DNA of 64,000 bases. Source: Symmachiella dynata (lineage in GTDB: Bacteria > Planctomycetota > Planctomycetia > Planctomycetales > Planctomycetaceae). A program made the translations under genes and the position numbers. Each line of letters starts with the position of its first letter. The first letter of the stretch is position 1. The stretch lies in assembly GCF_007747995.1 (NCBI RefSeq), contig NZ_CP036276.1, positions 7,678,001-7,742,000 of the forward strand. Reading direction: 5' to 3'. Below are positions 39,201 through 48,136 of this stretch, piece by piece. The notes under the pieces were generated by a model that made no database searches, had not been told where the DNA came from, and worked only from the letters and a program-made list of their open reading frames with translations.

Positions 39201-39204
39201 GCAT
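36202..39204 (-). CDS. Secreted PQQ-type propeller protein with embedded methyltransferase domain
   Basis: 1000 residues from ATG 39204, with AAAGGTG 6 bases upstream. Signal peptide to ~20 (LLVLFVSPLSAADW). Residues ~20-450 form a PQQ-like beta-propeller (WTQFRGNAARDGY, then blades such as GQIHALDAATGQEKWTF). Residues ~470-650 are a class I SAM-methyltransferase-like domain with glycine motif VDFGCGDGRLALELAK and an acidic residue at the end of strand 2 (FAVDSDPANV). Residues ~660-1000 resume the propeller. An AdoMet domain in an exported protein is unusual, as the cofactor is not expected outside the cytoplasm; it may be a non-catalytic Rossmann module. The signal-peptide call is supported by the start chosen. 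Confidence 0.85.
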   Translation of the reverse strand: MLRNFLIPALLVLFVSPLSAADWTQFRGNAARDGYTADSLPAELSLAWVHHPAHPPQTAWPRDDRMLFDRAFHVVAAGDTVFYGSSADGQIHALDAATGQEKWTFYTDGPVRFAPVVWRDQVYAVSDDGYLYCLSAADGSLIRKWRGGPEDDMVLGNGTLTSRWPARGGPVIVEDTLYYAAGIWQSEKVFLHALDLTTGESVWTNGESGQIEMPQPHGGANANSGISAQGYVVAAGDQLFVPTGRAVPAAFQRTDGAFQYYHLQKNGHTGGTSTMASGPFFYNGGLAFVASDGEKADKLGAGAVAAFPEGLLHADGHTLRALKPVETTEPDRRGQPQTKMTHKELWKAEKIPGGTSLIVAGDTIVSGASDSVATFRLEDREQQWTAQVDGKPYGLAVAAGRLYVSTDQGTIYCFAAASPDETKTVKAEPQETAADELVAKAAEEIIKTTGVTAGYCVDFGCGDGRLALELAKQTDLMIFAVDSDPANVAAARQLINAAGLYGTRVTVHQRDLAATTYPKYFANLIVSGRSVAGEEIAEGQDEIARLQRPYGGMVCLGAPGEMSVKTRGALADAGQWTHQYSNPANTCSSVDTIKGPLSILWFRDVALEMPQRHGRGHAPLFHQGRLFVEGMDALRAVDAYNGRTLWEYALPGVQRAHDADHLMGTAGTGSNFCAAGDSVFVRRDDICVRLDAAIGEVLTRYEAPQSPEGKKGKWGYIACEDGILFGSVVNEDHIVQHSWKPADMSELFTESKMLFAFDVESGEKLWQYDAQESIRNNAIAIGDGQVFLIDRALAPGDRLDQAEKRRGKTDMKPAEHPTGELVILNARSGKIKMKNDKDIFGTVLVFSEANDMLLMSYQPTRFRLPSEVGGRIAVFRASEGYRVWDKPMKYVTRPLVTDRTIYTQGGAWDLLTGETQPFEFKRSYGCGQLAAGKNMLLFRSATLGYLDLSRPEGREDFGGIRPGCWINALPVGGLVLLPDASAGCRCSYQNRAWVAFQGSD

Positions 39205-39331
39205 GGAGTGCACCTTTTCGCAGGGGAGGATGCAAAGACGAATTGATCCCTCCAATATACCGCCCGTCGCAGGTCGCCGAAACCCAGGCTTACGACCGCT
39301 GGTATTGCGCAGCAAAGTCGTGAGGGGCTGC

Positions 39332-42300
39332 CTATTTGACAGTGGCCGGTTGATCGGTGACTTGGGGTTTCTCATCCCCCGCTGGCCAGCCCTCTTGGTT
39401 TCCATTGACGTAGTTCGGTTTGCGGAGCGGGGATTCTGGTTCCGCCGCGGGTTGATCGTCGAGTTCGTCATCGTGCTGCATGATCGATTCGAACCACATC
39501 GTCGTCTTGTAATACACCAGATAGAACACCGGCACGAGGTACAAGACCAACACGGTGGCCAACATCAAACCAAAGCACAAACTGACCGCCATCGGAATTA
39601 GAATCTGTGCCTGAAACGACGTTTCGGCCAACATCGGCGCCAGTCCGGCCACCGTGGTGACCGATGTCAACAACACGGGGCGAAAACGGCGTTCCCCGGC
39701 TTCTAAAAGCGCTGTCTTCAGCGGCAACCCATCTCCGAGGCGACTATTGATGAAGTCGACCAAGACGATGGAGTCATTCACCACCACACCCGTCAACGCC
39801 ACGAGGCCGAACAGACTAAACAGCGAGATCGGCAATCCCATGAACGCATGCCCGATCACGGCGCCGATCATGCCAAAGGGGATGATCGCCAGAATCAACA
39901 ACGGCTGCAGATAAGAACGGAATTGGACCGTCAACAAAACAAACATCCCCAGCACGGCAACGACGAAGCCTTGCATCATGCTGGTCACCGAATCTTGCGT
40001 TTGCTCGGCTTCCCCTTCGTAGCGGGCATAAACACCGGGATATTTGGCCAATAGTTTCGGCATATAATCGCTGCGCAGCGCCGCCATCGTTTGTGACGTA
40101 TTGCCGACTTGCTCATCCATGTCAGCCGTGACGGTAATGGACCGCATTTGATCGATGCGGTTGATTTCGCCATAGCTGCGGGCGACGGTGATGTCGGCCA
40201 ATTCCGTCAGCGGACGTTCGGCGCCGTCATCGGTACGCACGCGAATGTCGTTGAAGTTCGTCAGCGATTGACGTTCCTCGGTGGGATAACGGACCATGAG
40301 TTTGACTTCATGCCGCCCCCGCTGCAGCCGCATGACTTCGGCCCCGTAATAGGAATTGCGCACGGTTTCGGCCAAATCGCCAACCGTTACGCCCATGGCT
40401 TGCGCATCTTCCTTAACCTTGATCTGAAATTCCCATTTCCCCGGCGTCGAGTCGTCAGCGACGTCGGCGACACCGGGATATTTTCGCAATTGTGTTTTAC
40501 ACTCTTCGACGGCAGCTTCCAGCGAGGCGAAGTGGGACTCATCGGCCAGCAGTCGGAATTCGATCGGCAAGCCTTCGGGACCCATGCTCGGACTACGGAA
40601 CGACACACTTTGCGCGCCGGGAAATTCTCCGCACCCCTCTCGCCACTCTTTGACAATATCCAAGCTGACAATCGATCGTTGTTCGGGCGGGACGAGTTCG
40701 ATGGTGACTTCACCCACGTTGCTGCCGGTGGATTGCCCACCCGCGCCGATCGGCCCATCGGTACTGACACTCCCCACCGTTCGCCGCCGCAAGTCGACCA
40801 AATTCATACCCTGGTCGGCGTACTTTTGATTGATTTTTACGATGGCCTCCTCCATCCGCTGGGTCGCCTCGTCGGTGATTGAACTCGGCGTGCCATCGGG
40901 ATAGACCACCTTGGCGATGATGGTGTTGCTGTCCAATTTGGGAAAGATGCTCCAAGGAGCGATCCCGCCAGCGATCAGGCCGAAGCAGATCATCATCAAC
41001 GCAATGGCGCCACTGATCACGATGGCCGGGTTATTGACCGACTTGCGCAACGTCGGCACATACACACGCTTGATGAACCAATCCAAGAGCCGAATGCAGT
41101 ACCGGTTCATCCAGCCAAACATGATCGCCAAGGGACGAAACGGATAGAGCAGCCATTCGACCACCATCAAAAACATGCCCCGTTTGTGCGCCAAGTGGCA
41201 AGGCAACACAAAACTGCTCTCCACTAGCGAGATGACCAACATGGCAATCACGGCAACCGGCATCACGGCAATGAATTTGCCCATCACCCCCGAGACATAC
41301 ATCAGCGGCAAAAACGCAATGATCGTGGTGGCGACCGACGCGACCACCGCGGGGACCACCTCCGCTGTTCCGTCGATAGCCGCTTGCAGCAGCGGCTTGC
41401 CCAGTTGGCGATGCGCATAGATGTTTTCGCCAATGACGATCGCGTCGTCGACTACGATCCCCAACGCCAACAAAAACGCGAACATCGTCAGCATGTTGAG
41501 CGTATGTCCGGTAAATAACAACACCGCACTGGCCCCCAGGATGGCAATGGGAATTCCCAACGCGACCCAAAACGCCAGCCGCAATTCCAAAAACAGGGCC
41601 AACACCAAAAAGACCAGCGCCAATCCTTGCAGACCATTGCGGGTCAATAAGTCCATACGATCCCGCACGTCGACCGATCGATCGCGCCAGGTTCGCAATT
41701 CGTACCCAGCGGGGACCTCTTGGCGAGCCGTGTATTCCTTGACTTCATTGACGATGGCCAGCAAATCTTCGCTGGCGGTGCGGTCGACGGAAATCAGCAA
41801 ACCGGGCCGCCCATTGATGACTGTCTCGGCCGTCATATCGGCGAATTCATCCTGCACGTTCCCCAGATCGTCGATGGTCAGCACCACTCCGCCCGACTGC
41901 GTGACGAGCGGAATCTTCGCGATTTCTTCGCCAATGGTTTGTTTGTTCTTCCCACGCAGCAGCACCTCTTGAGAATCGGTTTTGATGCTCCCGCCGGGCA
42001 ATTCCAGATTTTGCCGTCTCACGATTTCGGCAACCTGTCCCAGCGACAAGCCATGCTTGCGCAGCGCCGTCTCCGAGATTTCGATATCGATCTGATAATC
42101 TTTGCCGCCAATGATATTCGCTTGCGACACGGAGGGGAGTTGCAGCAAGTCGCGGCGGACCTGTTCGGTCACCTCGCGCAGTCTCAAAGCCGCATCAGGC
42201 GAGTCGTCGGCAGTCCCCAAGATCCCTACGCGAATGGCTGGTTGCCGAAACGTGATCTGCTTGATTTCCGGATCTTCGGCCAATTCGGGAAAGCTGGGAA

Positions 42301-42649
42301 TCCGGTCGATTTCCGAGCGCACTTCAGCCAGCGTCTTTTGCACGTCGGGAATATTCGATTCCAATTCCAGAATCAGATACCCAAAACTTTCGCGTGCGAC
42401 GGCTGTCTTCTTTTTAATACCCGTAATCGAGTGCACCGCTTCTTCGATCTTCTGGCAAATCCCCTCTTCCACCTCATCGGGACTCGCGCCGGGATACGGC
42501 ACGGTGATCAAGATGACTTCCATTTCAAATTCGGGGAAGACTTCACGGCGCATCATGAACAGACTGGCGCTCCCCATCAGGAGCACGCCAATCATCAACG
42601 TGTTCATGGCGGGAGAATTGGAGACGGCCCAACGGATGATCGATTTCAT
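39332..42649 (-). CDS. RND-family efflux transporter, inner-membrane pump
   Basis: 1105 residues. Twelve-helix AcrB/MexB-type layout, with the first helix at ~13-33 and two large periplasmic loops. Motifs: REVFPEFEMEVILITVPYPGASPDEVEEGI, and LALGIVVDDAIVIGENIYAH with the paired Asp of the proton relay in helix 4. A C-terminal segment after ~1060 is polar. It exports small molecules using the proton gradient and needs the adaptor encoded just upstream; an outer-membrane partner is not in the window. The gap from the adaptor is ~230 bases and holds a CTCTGTG-type repeat. Confidence 0.94.
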   Translation of the reverse strand: MKSIIRWAVSNSPAMNTLMIGVLLMGSASLFMMRREVFPEFEMEVILITVPYPGASPDEVEEGICQKIEEAVHSITGIKKKTAVARESFGYLILELESNIPDVQKTLAEVRSEIDRIPSFPELAEDPEIKQITFRQPAIRVGILGTADDSPDAALRLREVTEQVRRDLLQLPSVSQANIIGGKDYQIDIEISETALRKHGLSLGQVAEIVRRQNLELPGGSIKTDSQEVLLRGKNKQTIGEEIAKIPLVTQSGGVVLTIDDLGNVQDEFADMTAETVINGRPGLLISVDRTASEDLLAIVNEVKEYTARQEVPAGYELRTWRDRSVDVRDRMDLLTRNGLQGLALVFLVLALFLELRLAFWVALGIPIAILGASAVLLFTGHTLNMLTMFAFLLALGIVVDDAIVIGENIYAHRQLGKPLLQAAIDGTAEVVPAVVASVATTIIAFLPLMYVSGVMGKFIAVMPVAVIAMLVISLVESSFVLPCHLAHKRGMFLMVVEWLLYPFRPLAIMFGWMNRYCIRLLDWFIKRVYVPTLRKSVNNPAIVISGAIALMMICFGLIAGGIAPWSIFPKLDSNTIIAKVVYPDGTPSSITDEATQRMEEAIVKINQKYADQGMNLVDLRRRTVGSVSTDGPIGAGGQSTGSNVGEVTIELVPPEQRSIVSLDIVKEWREGCGEFPGAQSVSFRSPSMGPEGLPIEFRLLADESHFASLEAAVEECKTQLRKYPGVADVADDSTPGKWEFQIKVKEDAQAMGVTVGDLAETVRNSYYGAEVMRLQRGRHEVKLMVRYPTEERQSLTNFNDIRVRTDDGAERPLTELADITVARSYGEINRIDQMRSITVTADMDEQVGNTSQTMAALRSDYMPKLLAKYPGVYARYEGEAEQTQDSVTSMMQGFVVAVLGMFVLLTVQFRSYLQPLLILAIIPFGMIGAVIGHAFMGLPISLFSLFGLVALTGVVVNDSIVLVDFINSRLGDGLPLKTALLEAGERRFRPVLLTSVTTVAGLAPMLAETSFQAQILIPMAVSLCFGLMLATVLVLYLVPVFYLVYYKTTMWFESIMQHDDELDDQPAAEPESPLRKPNYVNGNQEGWPAGDEKPQVTDQPATVK

Positions 42650-42880
42650 GGCGATGTCGGTAGATAGGCTGAAGGCTATGGACTGTAGACCGTAGGGAGG
42701 TTTTTCCTGGTAGAGAAAGCGGTGGAAAGGCTATCTCTTCCTCTGTGCTCTCTGTGTACTCTGTGGCAAATTCTTTTCGTCAATGCGTGTGCGGCACTCG
42801 GTTTGTCATTCGATGATCGTTTGTCCTGCATCGAAAGGTGCGTCGTGACGCACCCCACGGTCGGTTTGTGATTCGTGTGG

Positions 42881-44272
42881 TTAGTTTATTTCGGGAGTCG
42901 TCGTGGCCACTGGTTGAGTCGATTCGCGGACTTTCATGCCGTTGCGGACCTCTGCGAGCGGCGAGGTTACGACATGGTCGCCGGCTTCGATTTTGGACGA
43001 TGCTGCCGGAAGGACGACCGACCCATCGAGGGTCTCGGCAGGCTGGATGGTTTCGATGGAGAGGACGCCGTCCCGCACCACCCAAATGCGATTGCCCGGC
43101 CGGACCGCGCTTTCAGGGACGCTCAATAGCCGCGCTGTCGGCTGTGCGTGAACGCGGACTGTGGTGTACATGCCGGTGACCATTGCCCGCGGTCCGTGAA
43201 AGTCCACCGGTCGCCCTTGATCGTCGGTGATGCGGACGTCGCGAGGATTTTTAACCACAACGCGGCAAGGGATCGTGCGCGTCGCAATATCGAGCCCCGT
43301 CCCCTCATACCGTGATAAAACCCCTTGCCAATGAAAATTGCGGCCCAGCAATCGGTAGGTGACTGTCACCGGTGTTTCAGGAATCTCAAATGTAGCGGCC
43401 GCCGACATAGCCTGATCGCTCACATACCGCTCACCCGTTTGATTCCAGATCCAAAATAGTTCGTCCATCTTTAAGCCGCACTTCACTTCAGCGGTTGACG
43501 AATCATTGATGCGGACCAGTTGTGTGCCGTTGGTGACGTGCGTGTCCGTCTCCACCAAATCCTCGACAATCACTCCGCTCAGTGGAGCTGTGATCTTGGT
43601 TCTGCTCAGGTCCAATTGGGCTTTCTCCAATTGTGTCCCCTTCAATTCCAGCGCGCTTTGCAATCGCTGGCGGCGGGATTTTTGCAACGTCAACAGGTTC
43701 TTTTGCACCTGCACTTTATTGCGAGCGGCCAACTCGTCGCGCTTGGCAACGTCGATGTCCGATTCAGTGATCACCCCCCGCTTGGAGAGATCCTCCACCC
43801 GCTTCATTTCTTGTCCTTGCAGCACCAAGTCTTCCTGGCTCAATGCCACCAGCACCTCGGCATTTTTGATCTCGACATCGTTCTCCAACAAATCCGCTTC
43901 CGCTTGTGCGATCTCCTTGCTCAACCGGCGAACTTCCAATTCGTAGTCGCGGGGATCAATTTCCAACAACAGCGTCCCCGCCTCCACATAGTTACCCGAA
44001 TTGCACTCGTCCGACTTGAACGTAATGCGTCCCGCCACTTCGGCAGAGAGATAGATCTCTCGATGCGGCACGACGACACCATCGGTTTCGATGTCCAATC
44101 CCGACTCATGCGCCGCGACCGAAGCCCACTCGACGAGAGGATCCATCTGGGCCTGTTCCTCTTCGATCACCATCTCGGGACGCGCGCTCAGAACCTGAAA
44201 CCCAACGATGCCGCCTATCAAAATGATAACCGGCAAAACGATCCGCAAGATGAGGTAACGGAGAAATTTCAT
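42881..44272 (-). CDS. RND/HlyD-type periplasmic adaptor protein
   Basis: 463 residues with an N-terminal membrane helix (~7-28). Membrane-fusion layout: barrel-sandwich hybrid halves (DGVVVPHREIYLSAEVAGRI, then TKITAPLSGVIVEDLVETD) separated by a long coiled-coil hairpin (~110-215), then beta-barrel and membrane-proximal domains (VPESAVRPGNRIWVV). Coiled coil is consistent with linking the pump to an outer-membrane channel. Sits 41 bases after the TetR gene, so the two are probably one transcript. Confidence 0.92.
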   Translation of the reverse strand: MKFLRYLILRIVLPVIILIGGIVGFQVLSARPEMVIEEEQAQMDPLVEWASVAAHESGLDIETDGVVVPHREIYLSAEVAGRITFKSDECNSGNYVEAGTLLLEIDPRDYELEVRRLSKEIAQAEADLLENDVEIKNAEVLVALSQEDLVLQGQEMKRVEDLSKRGVITESDIDVAKRDELAARNKVQVQKNLLTLQKSRRQRLQSALELKGTQLEKAQLDLSRTKITAPLSGVIVEDLVETDTHVTNGTQLVRINDSSTAEVKCGLKMDELFWIWNQTGERYVSDQAMSAAATFEIPETPVTVTYRLLGRNFHWQGVLSRYEGTGLDIATRTIPCRVVVKNPRDVRITDDQGRPVDFHGPRAMVTGMYTTVRVHAQPTARLLSVPESAVRPGNRIWVVRDGVLSIETIQPAETLDGSVVLPAASSKIEAGDHVVTSPLAEVRNGMKVRESTQPVATTTPEIN

Positions 44273-44313
44273 CGTAGGGAAACAACCTTCAAACGATTGA
44301 GACTCAAACTTGG

Positions 44314-45027
44314 TTAACGCGAAACGCTACGACGCGCAGACGTCGAAGCGTGGGAATGGTTGGGGGCCGGAATATTTCGCCCCGATTCTGACGTCGTCCG
44401 CTCCGAATAAGGCGCAATACAGCCCAAAGCGGCTAATGAAAACTCGGCAATATGCTCGGCGAGTTGCGGCACGCTGTAATGATCCCGTCGCTCTTGTTCG
44501 TCTATCATGATGGAGACCACTTCACCCGCCACCCGGTAATTCAAACACTGGCCCAGAATACTGAAACCGATGAGATGCAATTTGAAATCAGGAGTCTCCT
44601 CAGGCATGATCTCCCGCAAAATCCCCACCAGCAAATCAAAGTCGGGTCGAAAATGATCCTTGACCAGCGCCTTGCAAGCAGCCGTGGGATGCAAAACTTC
44701 ACGCATCATCAATGTCACCTGCCAGGGCGCCTGATTCGTCCCCAACATCCGCGTGATCATCGTCTTCAAATAATCACGTAACTTTTCCTCCGGAGAGGTT
44801 TCCTCTGACCAGACGGGAAACTGAACCTGCCGCACCCTCAACTCACGGGCCTGTGTCACCGTCGCGATATACAATTGCTCCTTGTCGCCGAAATGATAAT
44901 TCACACTGGCGACGTTCACATTCGCCGCCTGGCAAATGTCGCGCACCGTCGCATCGGAAAAGCCCTTCTCCGCAAAGACGGGGCCAGCCGCATTGAGAAT
45001 TCGAGTTCGAGTATCGTCTGTGGACAT
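44314..45027 (-). CDS. TetR-family regulator of the RND operon
   Basis: 237 residues from ATG 45027. Typical N-terminal HTH: TRTRILNAAGPVFAEKGFSDATVRDICQAANVNVASVNYHFGDKEQLY. The C-terminal ligand domain (FPVWSEETSPEEKLRDYLKTMI ... MREVLHPTAACKALV) resembles the CecR/DUF1956 group. The last ~30 residues are Ser/Arg-rich and disordered. It lies directly upstream of the adaptor and pump genes; autoregulation and pump control are inferred from gene order and from the palindromes at 45067-45098. Confidence 0.92.
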   Translation of the reverse strand: MSTDDTRTRILNAAGPVFAEKGFSDATVRDICQAANVNVASVNYHFGDKEQLYIATVTQARELRVRQVQFPVWSEETSPEEKLRDYLKTMITRMLGTNQAPWQVTLMMREVLHPTAACKALVKDHFRPDFDLLVGILREIMPEETPDFKLHLIGFSILGQCLNYRVAGEVVSIMIDEQERRDHYSVPQLAEHIAEFSLAALGCIAPYSERTTSESGRNIPAPNHSHASTSARRSVSR

Positions 45028-45066
45028 AGGAAAGAGAGGCTGTCTAGAAGCGTGAATCAAACAGGC

Positions 45067-45098
45067 GTTTGAAACAATTGTATTAAACAGCTGATCAA
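45067..45098. promoter_or_regulatory. Overlapping palindromes, probable TetR operator
   Basis: A 22-base inverted repeat at 45067-45088 has arms GTTTGAAACAA and TTGTATTAAAC (9 of 11 pairs match), and a second, overlapping one at 45083-45098 reads TTAAACAGCTGATCAA (6 of 8 pairs). They lie 40-71 bases before the TetR start codon, a usual place for self-repression. Confidence 0.5.
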
Positions 45099-45313
45099 CG
45101 TCAAGATCACTTCCCCTCTTTTCCAACCTCCCCAATCCAATCCCCCTCCTCGTGAATTCATTCGCTCCTCTCGCCGTTTTCTTAAGATTCCAATCCACAA
45201 CCCCCTTCACCCTGCAGGGTTTGCGGTTTTTGTTGTTGGCCACCCAGGGGAGTGTTATGATGTCCTAAGAGCGTGACTTCAAAAAACGTTTTACAGACTG
45301 CCATATCGCGTCA

Positions 45314-45442
45314 CGGGAGGGCGAAGCTCCTGCTGAGCCGCATCGGGGCGTCTAGCGGGAAAAGGGTAAAGTTTTCCATGGCCGTGGCAAGCGATAGGGT
45401 TCATCGCGGCTCGGCGGGAGCCTCGCCCTCCCAGTTTGAAGA
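45314..45442 (+). repeat. 129-bp MITE-like repeat, copy 1
   Basis: Terminal inverted repeats start with GGGAGGGCGAAGCTCCTGC and end with GGGAGCCTCGCCCTCCC. Copy 2 is at 48729-48857 in the opposite direction. It lies in the region before the DUF4159 gene. Confidence 0.75.
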
Positions 45443-45504
45443 CACGCACTTTGGACACGTCATTCGCCGTTTTGGTTCCACGGACGTGCTTTGGGAGAAA
45501 TGAC

Positions 45505-47886
45505 ATGCGTTGCGGAATCGCCCGCCACTTTCTGATCGTGATCTGTTCGCTCGCGATCCTCGCCAGCTCCCACCGTCATGCCCAGGCCGAAATTACGGCT
45601 CATCAGGTCCATGAGTCGATCGACAACGGTGTGAAGTTCCTGTTGCGGAAACAGAAATCTGACGGCTCTTGGGCCAGCGGCGGGAGTTGGGACATCGGTG
45701 TCACGAGCCTGACCGCATTGGCACTGTTTAATGCCAAAGTCCCAGCCGACCACCCACAAATGGCGCTTACACTGCGCTACCTCCGCAACGTGGCCCAGCC
45801 CAACCGCACCTACGAAGTCGCGTTGATGATCATGGCACTGGCTGCCGCCAAAGATGGCAAACGGGATGCCGCGCTGATTGCGGCATTGGTGGAGAAATTG
45901 GAAGACAGCCAAATCCGCCGCGGCGAAGGACGGGGCGGGTGGTCGTACGGTACTGCACCCGGCGGCCGACTGAATATTCAGGGAGGAGACAATAGCAATA
46001 GCCAATATGCGGTGTTAGCACTGCGCGACGCACAGGAATACGGGGTGGAAGTCAGCACCGCAACCTGGGAGCGGATTCGAGCACATTGGCTTGGCGCGCA
46101 AAACGTCGACGGTGGTTGGGGCTATTCCCTCACATCCAAGTCGAGTACCGGCAGCATGACGGTCGCCGGAATTGCCAGCATGGTCATCGTGCATTCCATG
46201 CTCAGCGACGATGCCAACGAAATCGACGAGGATGGCCATCCGATTTGTTGCGGAACCCCGGAAGAGGATCCCTATCTGAAAGCACTCGAACGGGGCGTCG
46301 AATGGATGACACGAAATTTCGCCGTCGGCATGAACCCCAAAGCTCACACGTGGCAGCTTTATTATCTCTACGGTCTGGAGCGAGCCGGACGGCTCAGCGC
46401 GCGACGATTTTTCGGACAGCACGATTGGTACCGCGAAGGAGCCGAGTATCTGGTGGCGCGACAGGCGACGATCGCCGGAAGCTGGAAGGGAAGCGGGCAT
46501 ATGGAGGACGAAATCATCTCCACATCGTTCGCCCTGCTGTTTCTCTCCAAGGGACTGGCGCCGGTCTTGGTCAATAAACTCAAATATGGGCCGCGGGATA
46601 ACAACGGCCGCCTCACCGAGCAGGATTGGGACAACCACCACAACGACGTCAACAACCTCACCAAACACATCAGCGGCTTAGAAAAATGGCCAAAATTGCT
46701 GACTTGGCAACAAGTCGACAGCCGCGCCGCGACGGTCACCGATTTGCATCAAGCGCCGGTCGTCTTCATCAGCGGCCGCTACGGCTACGACTTCACCGAA
46801 GCGGAACGAGGCAAGCTCAAGGAATACGTCAGCGGCGGTGGCACGATCTTTGTCGAGTCCTGCTGCGACGGCGAAGACTTTGACCGCAGCTTCCGCGAAA
46901 TGATCCGCAAAATGTACCCCGATGGGGAAGCAGAGTTGGTCCGTCTGGGACCCGACCATGAAGTCTATCGCAGCGAATACCGACTCGATTCCGAGACGGT
47001 CGAACTGTGGGGTGTGGAACTCGGCTGCCGAACGGTGATCATTTATTCGCCGGACGATCTCTCCTGTTTATGGGACAAATGGCGGCTCCGTATTCCGGAG
47101 AAGCGTGCCCCCGCATTAACCTCGATGGTGCTCAGGGCGATGAAGGTGGGCGTGAATGTGATCGCCTATGCCACTGGCCGGGAGCTGATGGAAAAACTGG
47201 ACGACAATCGTCTGGCCGCCGATGAAGGGGCGCAGGTCAAGGTGTCGCGGGGCTTGTTGCAAGTCGCCAAAATCCGCCACGCCGGAAGCTGGAACACCGC
47301 TCCTACGGCGCTGCGCAATATGCTCTTTGCTCTCAACGACAAATTGGGCATGGTCGCCTCGACCACCGAGCGCGATCTGGTAGCGGTCGATGACAACATC
47401 TTCAAGTACCCCATCCTCTACATGCATGGCCGTCACCGGTTTGAATTCAGCCGCCAGGAACAAGAGAACCTGCGGAAGTACCTGGACCAAGGGGGCTTCC
47501 TATTCGCTGACGCCTGCTGCGGCGCCCCGCAGTTTGATAAGAGTTTCCGGGAATTGATGGAGCAGATTTATCCCGATGCGCCACTAAAACGATTGCCGAT
47601 GGACCACGAGATCTTTACCTCACAACTGGGCGGGTTCGACATCCGCAAGGTGCAGCGACGAGCTCCCGAATCAGGCAGTACCAAAGTGACGCTCAAATCG
47701 AACGTCTTCGAAGTCGAGCCGCTGCTGGAGGGAATCGAAATCGACGGCCGCATTGCCGTCATCTACAGCAAGTTCGACATCAGTTGCGCCCTGGAACGCC
47801 AATCCTCAGTCGCCTGCGCCGGGTATGTCCACGAGGACGCTGTCAAAATCGCCTTAAACGTCGTGCTGTATTCCATCGCCCAATAA
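45505..47886 (+). CDS. DUF4159 protein with prenyltransferase-like helical repeats
   Basis: 793 residues from ATG 45505; GGGAG lies 7 bases upstream. Signal peptide to ~28. Residues ~32-390 are alpha-toroid repeats of prenyltransferase/squalene-cyclase type (GVKFLLRKQKSDGSWASGG, then AQNVDGGWGYSL). Two DUF4159 domains follow: ~425-560 (APVVFISGRYGYDFTEAERGKLKEYV with SGGGTIFVESCCDG) and ~640-790 (PILYMHGRHRFEFSRQEQENLRKYL with GGFLFADACCGA). The two share the layout fxxxG.G..F followed by an acidic CC motif. Function unknown; the family is usually found near MoxR/DUF58 operons, none here. Confidence 0.88.
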   Translation: MRCGIARHFLIVICSLAILASSHRHAQAEITAHQVHESIDNGVKFLLRKQKSDGSWASGGSWDIGVTSLTALALFNAKVPADHPQMALTLRYLRNVAQPNRTYEVALMIMALAAAKDGKRDAALIAALVEKLEDSQIRRGEGRGGWSYGTAPGGRLNIQGGDNSNSQYAVLALRDAQEYGVEVSTATWERIRAHWLGAQNVDGGWGYSLTSKSSTGSMTVAGIASMVIVHSMLSDDANEIDEDGHPICCGTPEEDPYLKALERGVEWMTRNFAVGMNPKAHTWQLYYLYGLERAGRLSARRFFGQHDWYREGAEYLVARQATIAGSWKGSGHMEDEIISTSFALLFLSKGLAPVLVNKLKYGPRDNNGRLTEQDWDNHHNDVNNLTKHISGLEKWPKLLTWQQVDSRAATVTDLHQAPVVFISGRYGYDFTEAERGKLKEYVSGGGTIFVESCCDGEDFDRSFREMIRKMYPDGEAELVRLGPDHEVYRSEYRLDSETVELWGVELGCRTVIIYSPDDLSCLWDKWRLRIPEKRAPALTSMVLRAMKVGVNVIAYATGRELMEKLDDNRLAADEGAQVKVSRGLLQVAKIRHAGSWNTAPTALRNMLFALNDKLGMVASTTERDLVAVDDNIFKYPILYMHGRHRFEFSRQEQENLRKYLDQGGFLFADACCGAPQFDKSFRELMEQIYPDAPLKRLPMDHEIFTSQLGGFDIRKVQRRAPESGSTKVTLKSNVFEVEPLLEGIEIDGRIAVIYSKFDISCALERQSSVACAGYVHEDAVKIALNVVLYSIAQ

Positions 47887-47932
47887 GCCGCCGCCGCATC
47901 GTCTGGCACGGATCGCACCATGCGACGGCAAG

Positions 47933-48000
47933 CCGTCGGTTTGGGATGTTGCGGTTTCAAGCCCATTAATCTGTGTTTTATCCGTGTTCCATCTGTGGCT
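47933..48000 (-). repeat. Dispersed repeat, copy 3 (TAGCCACAGAT family)
   Basis: Reverse-strand version of 13888-13966 and 62088-62157: GACGGCAAGCCGTCGGTTTG, then ATCTGTGTTT and ATCTGTGGCT. Confidence 0.6.
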
Positions 48001-48136
48001 AAGAAAACGTCATCGCACCGCAGTTTGGATTGCAAACCGAAACGGCTGCGACTAGGCTAAACGCTACGCAGGCAGCGTATTTCCAGATAAATGTCTCAGC
48101 GACCGACTGCGCGCAGTTGGCGGGGAGTGGAACAGC

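Noticed and set aside
41720-42667. Plus-strand open frame opposite the RND gene
   Set aside because: The minus-strand RND pump is unambiguous here; the opposite frame has no domain or ribosome site.
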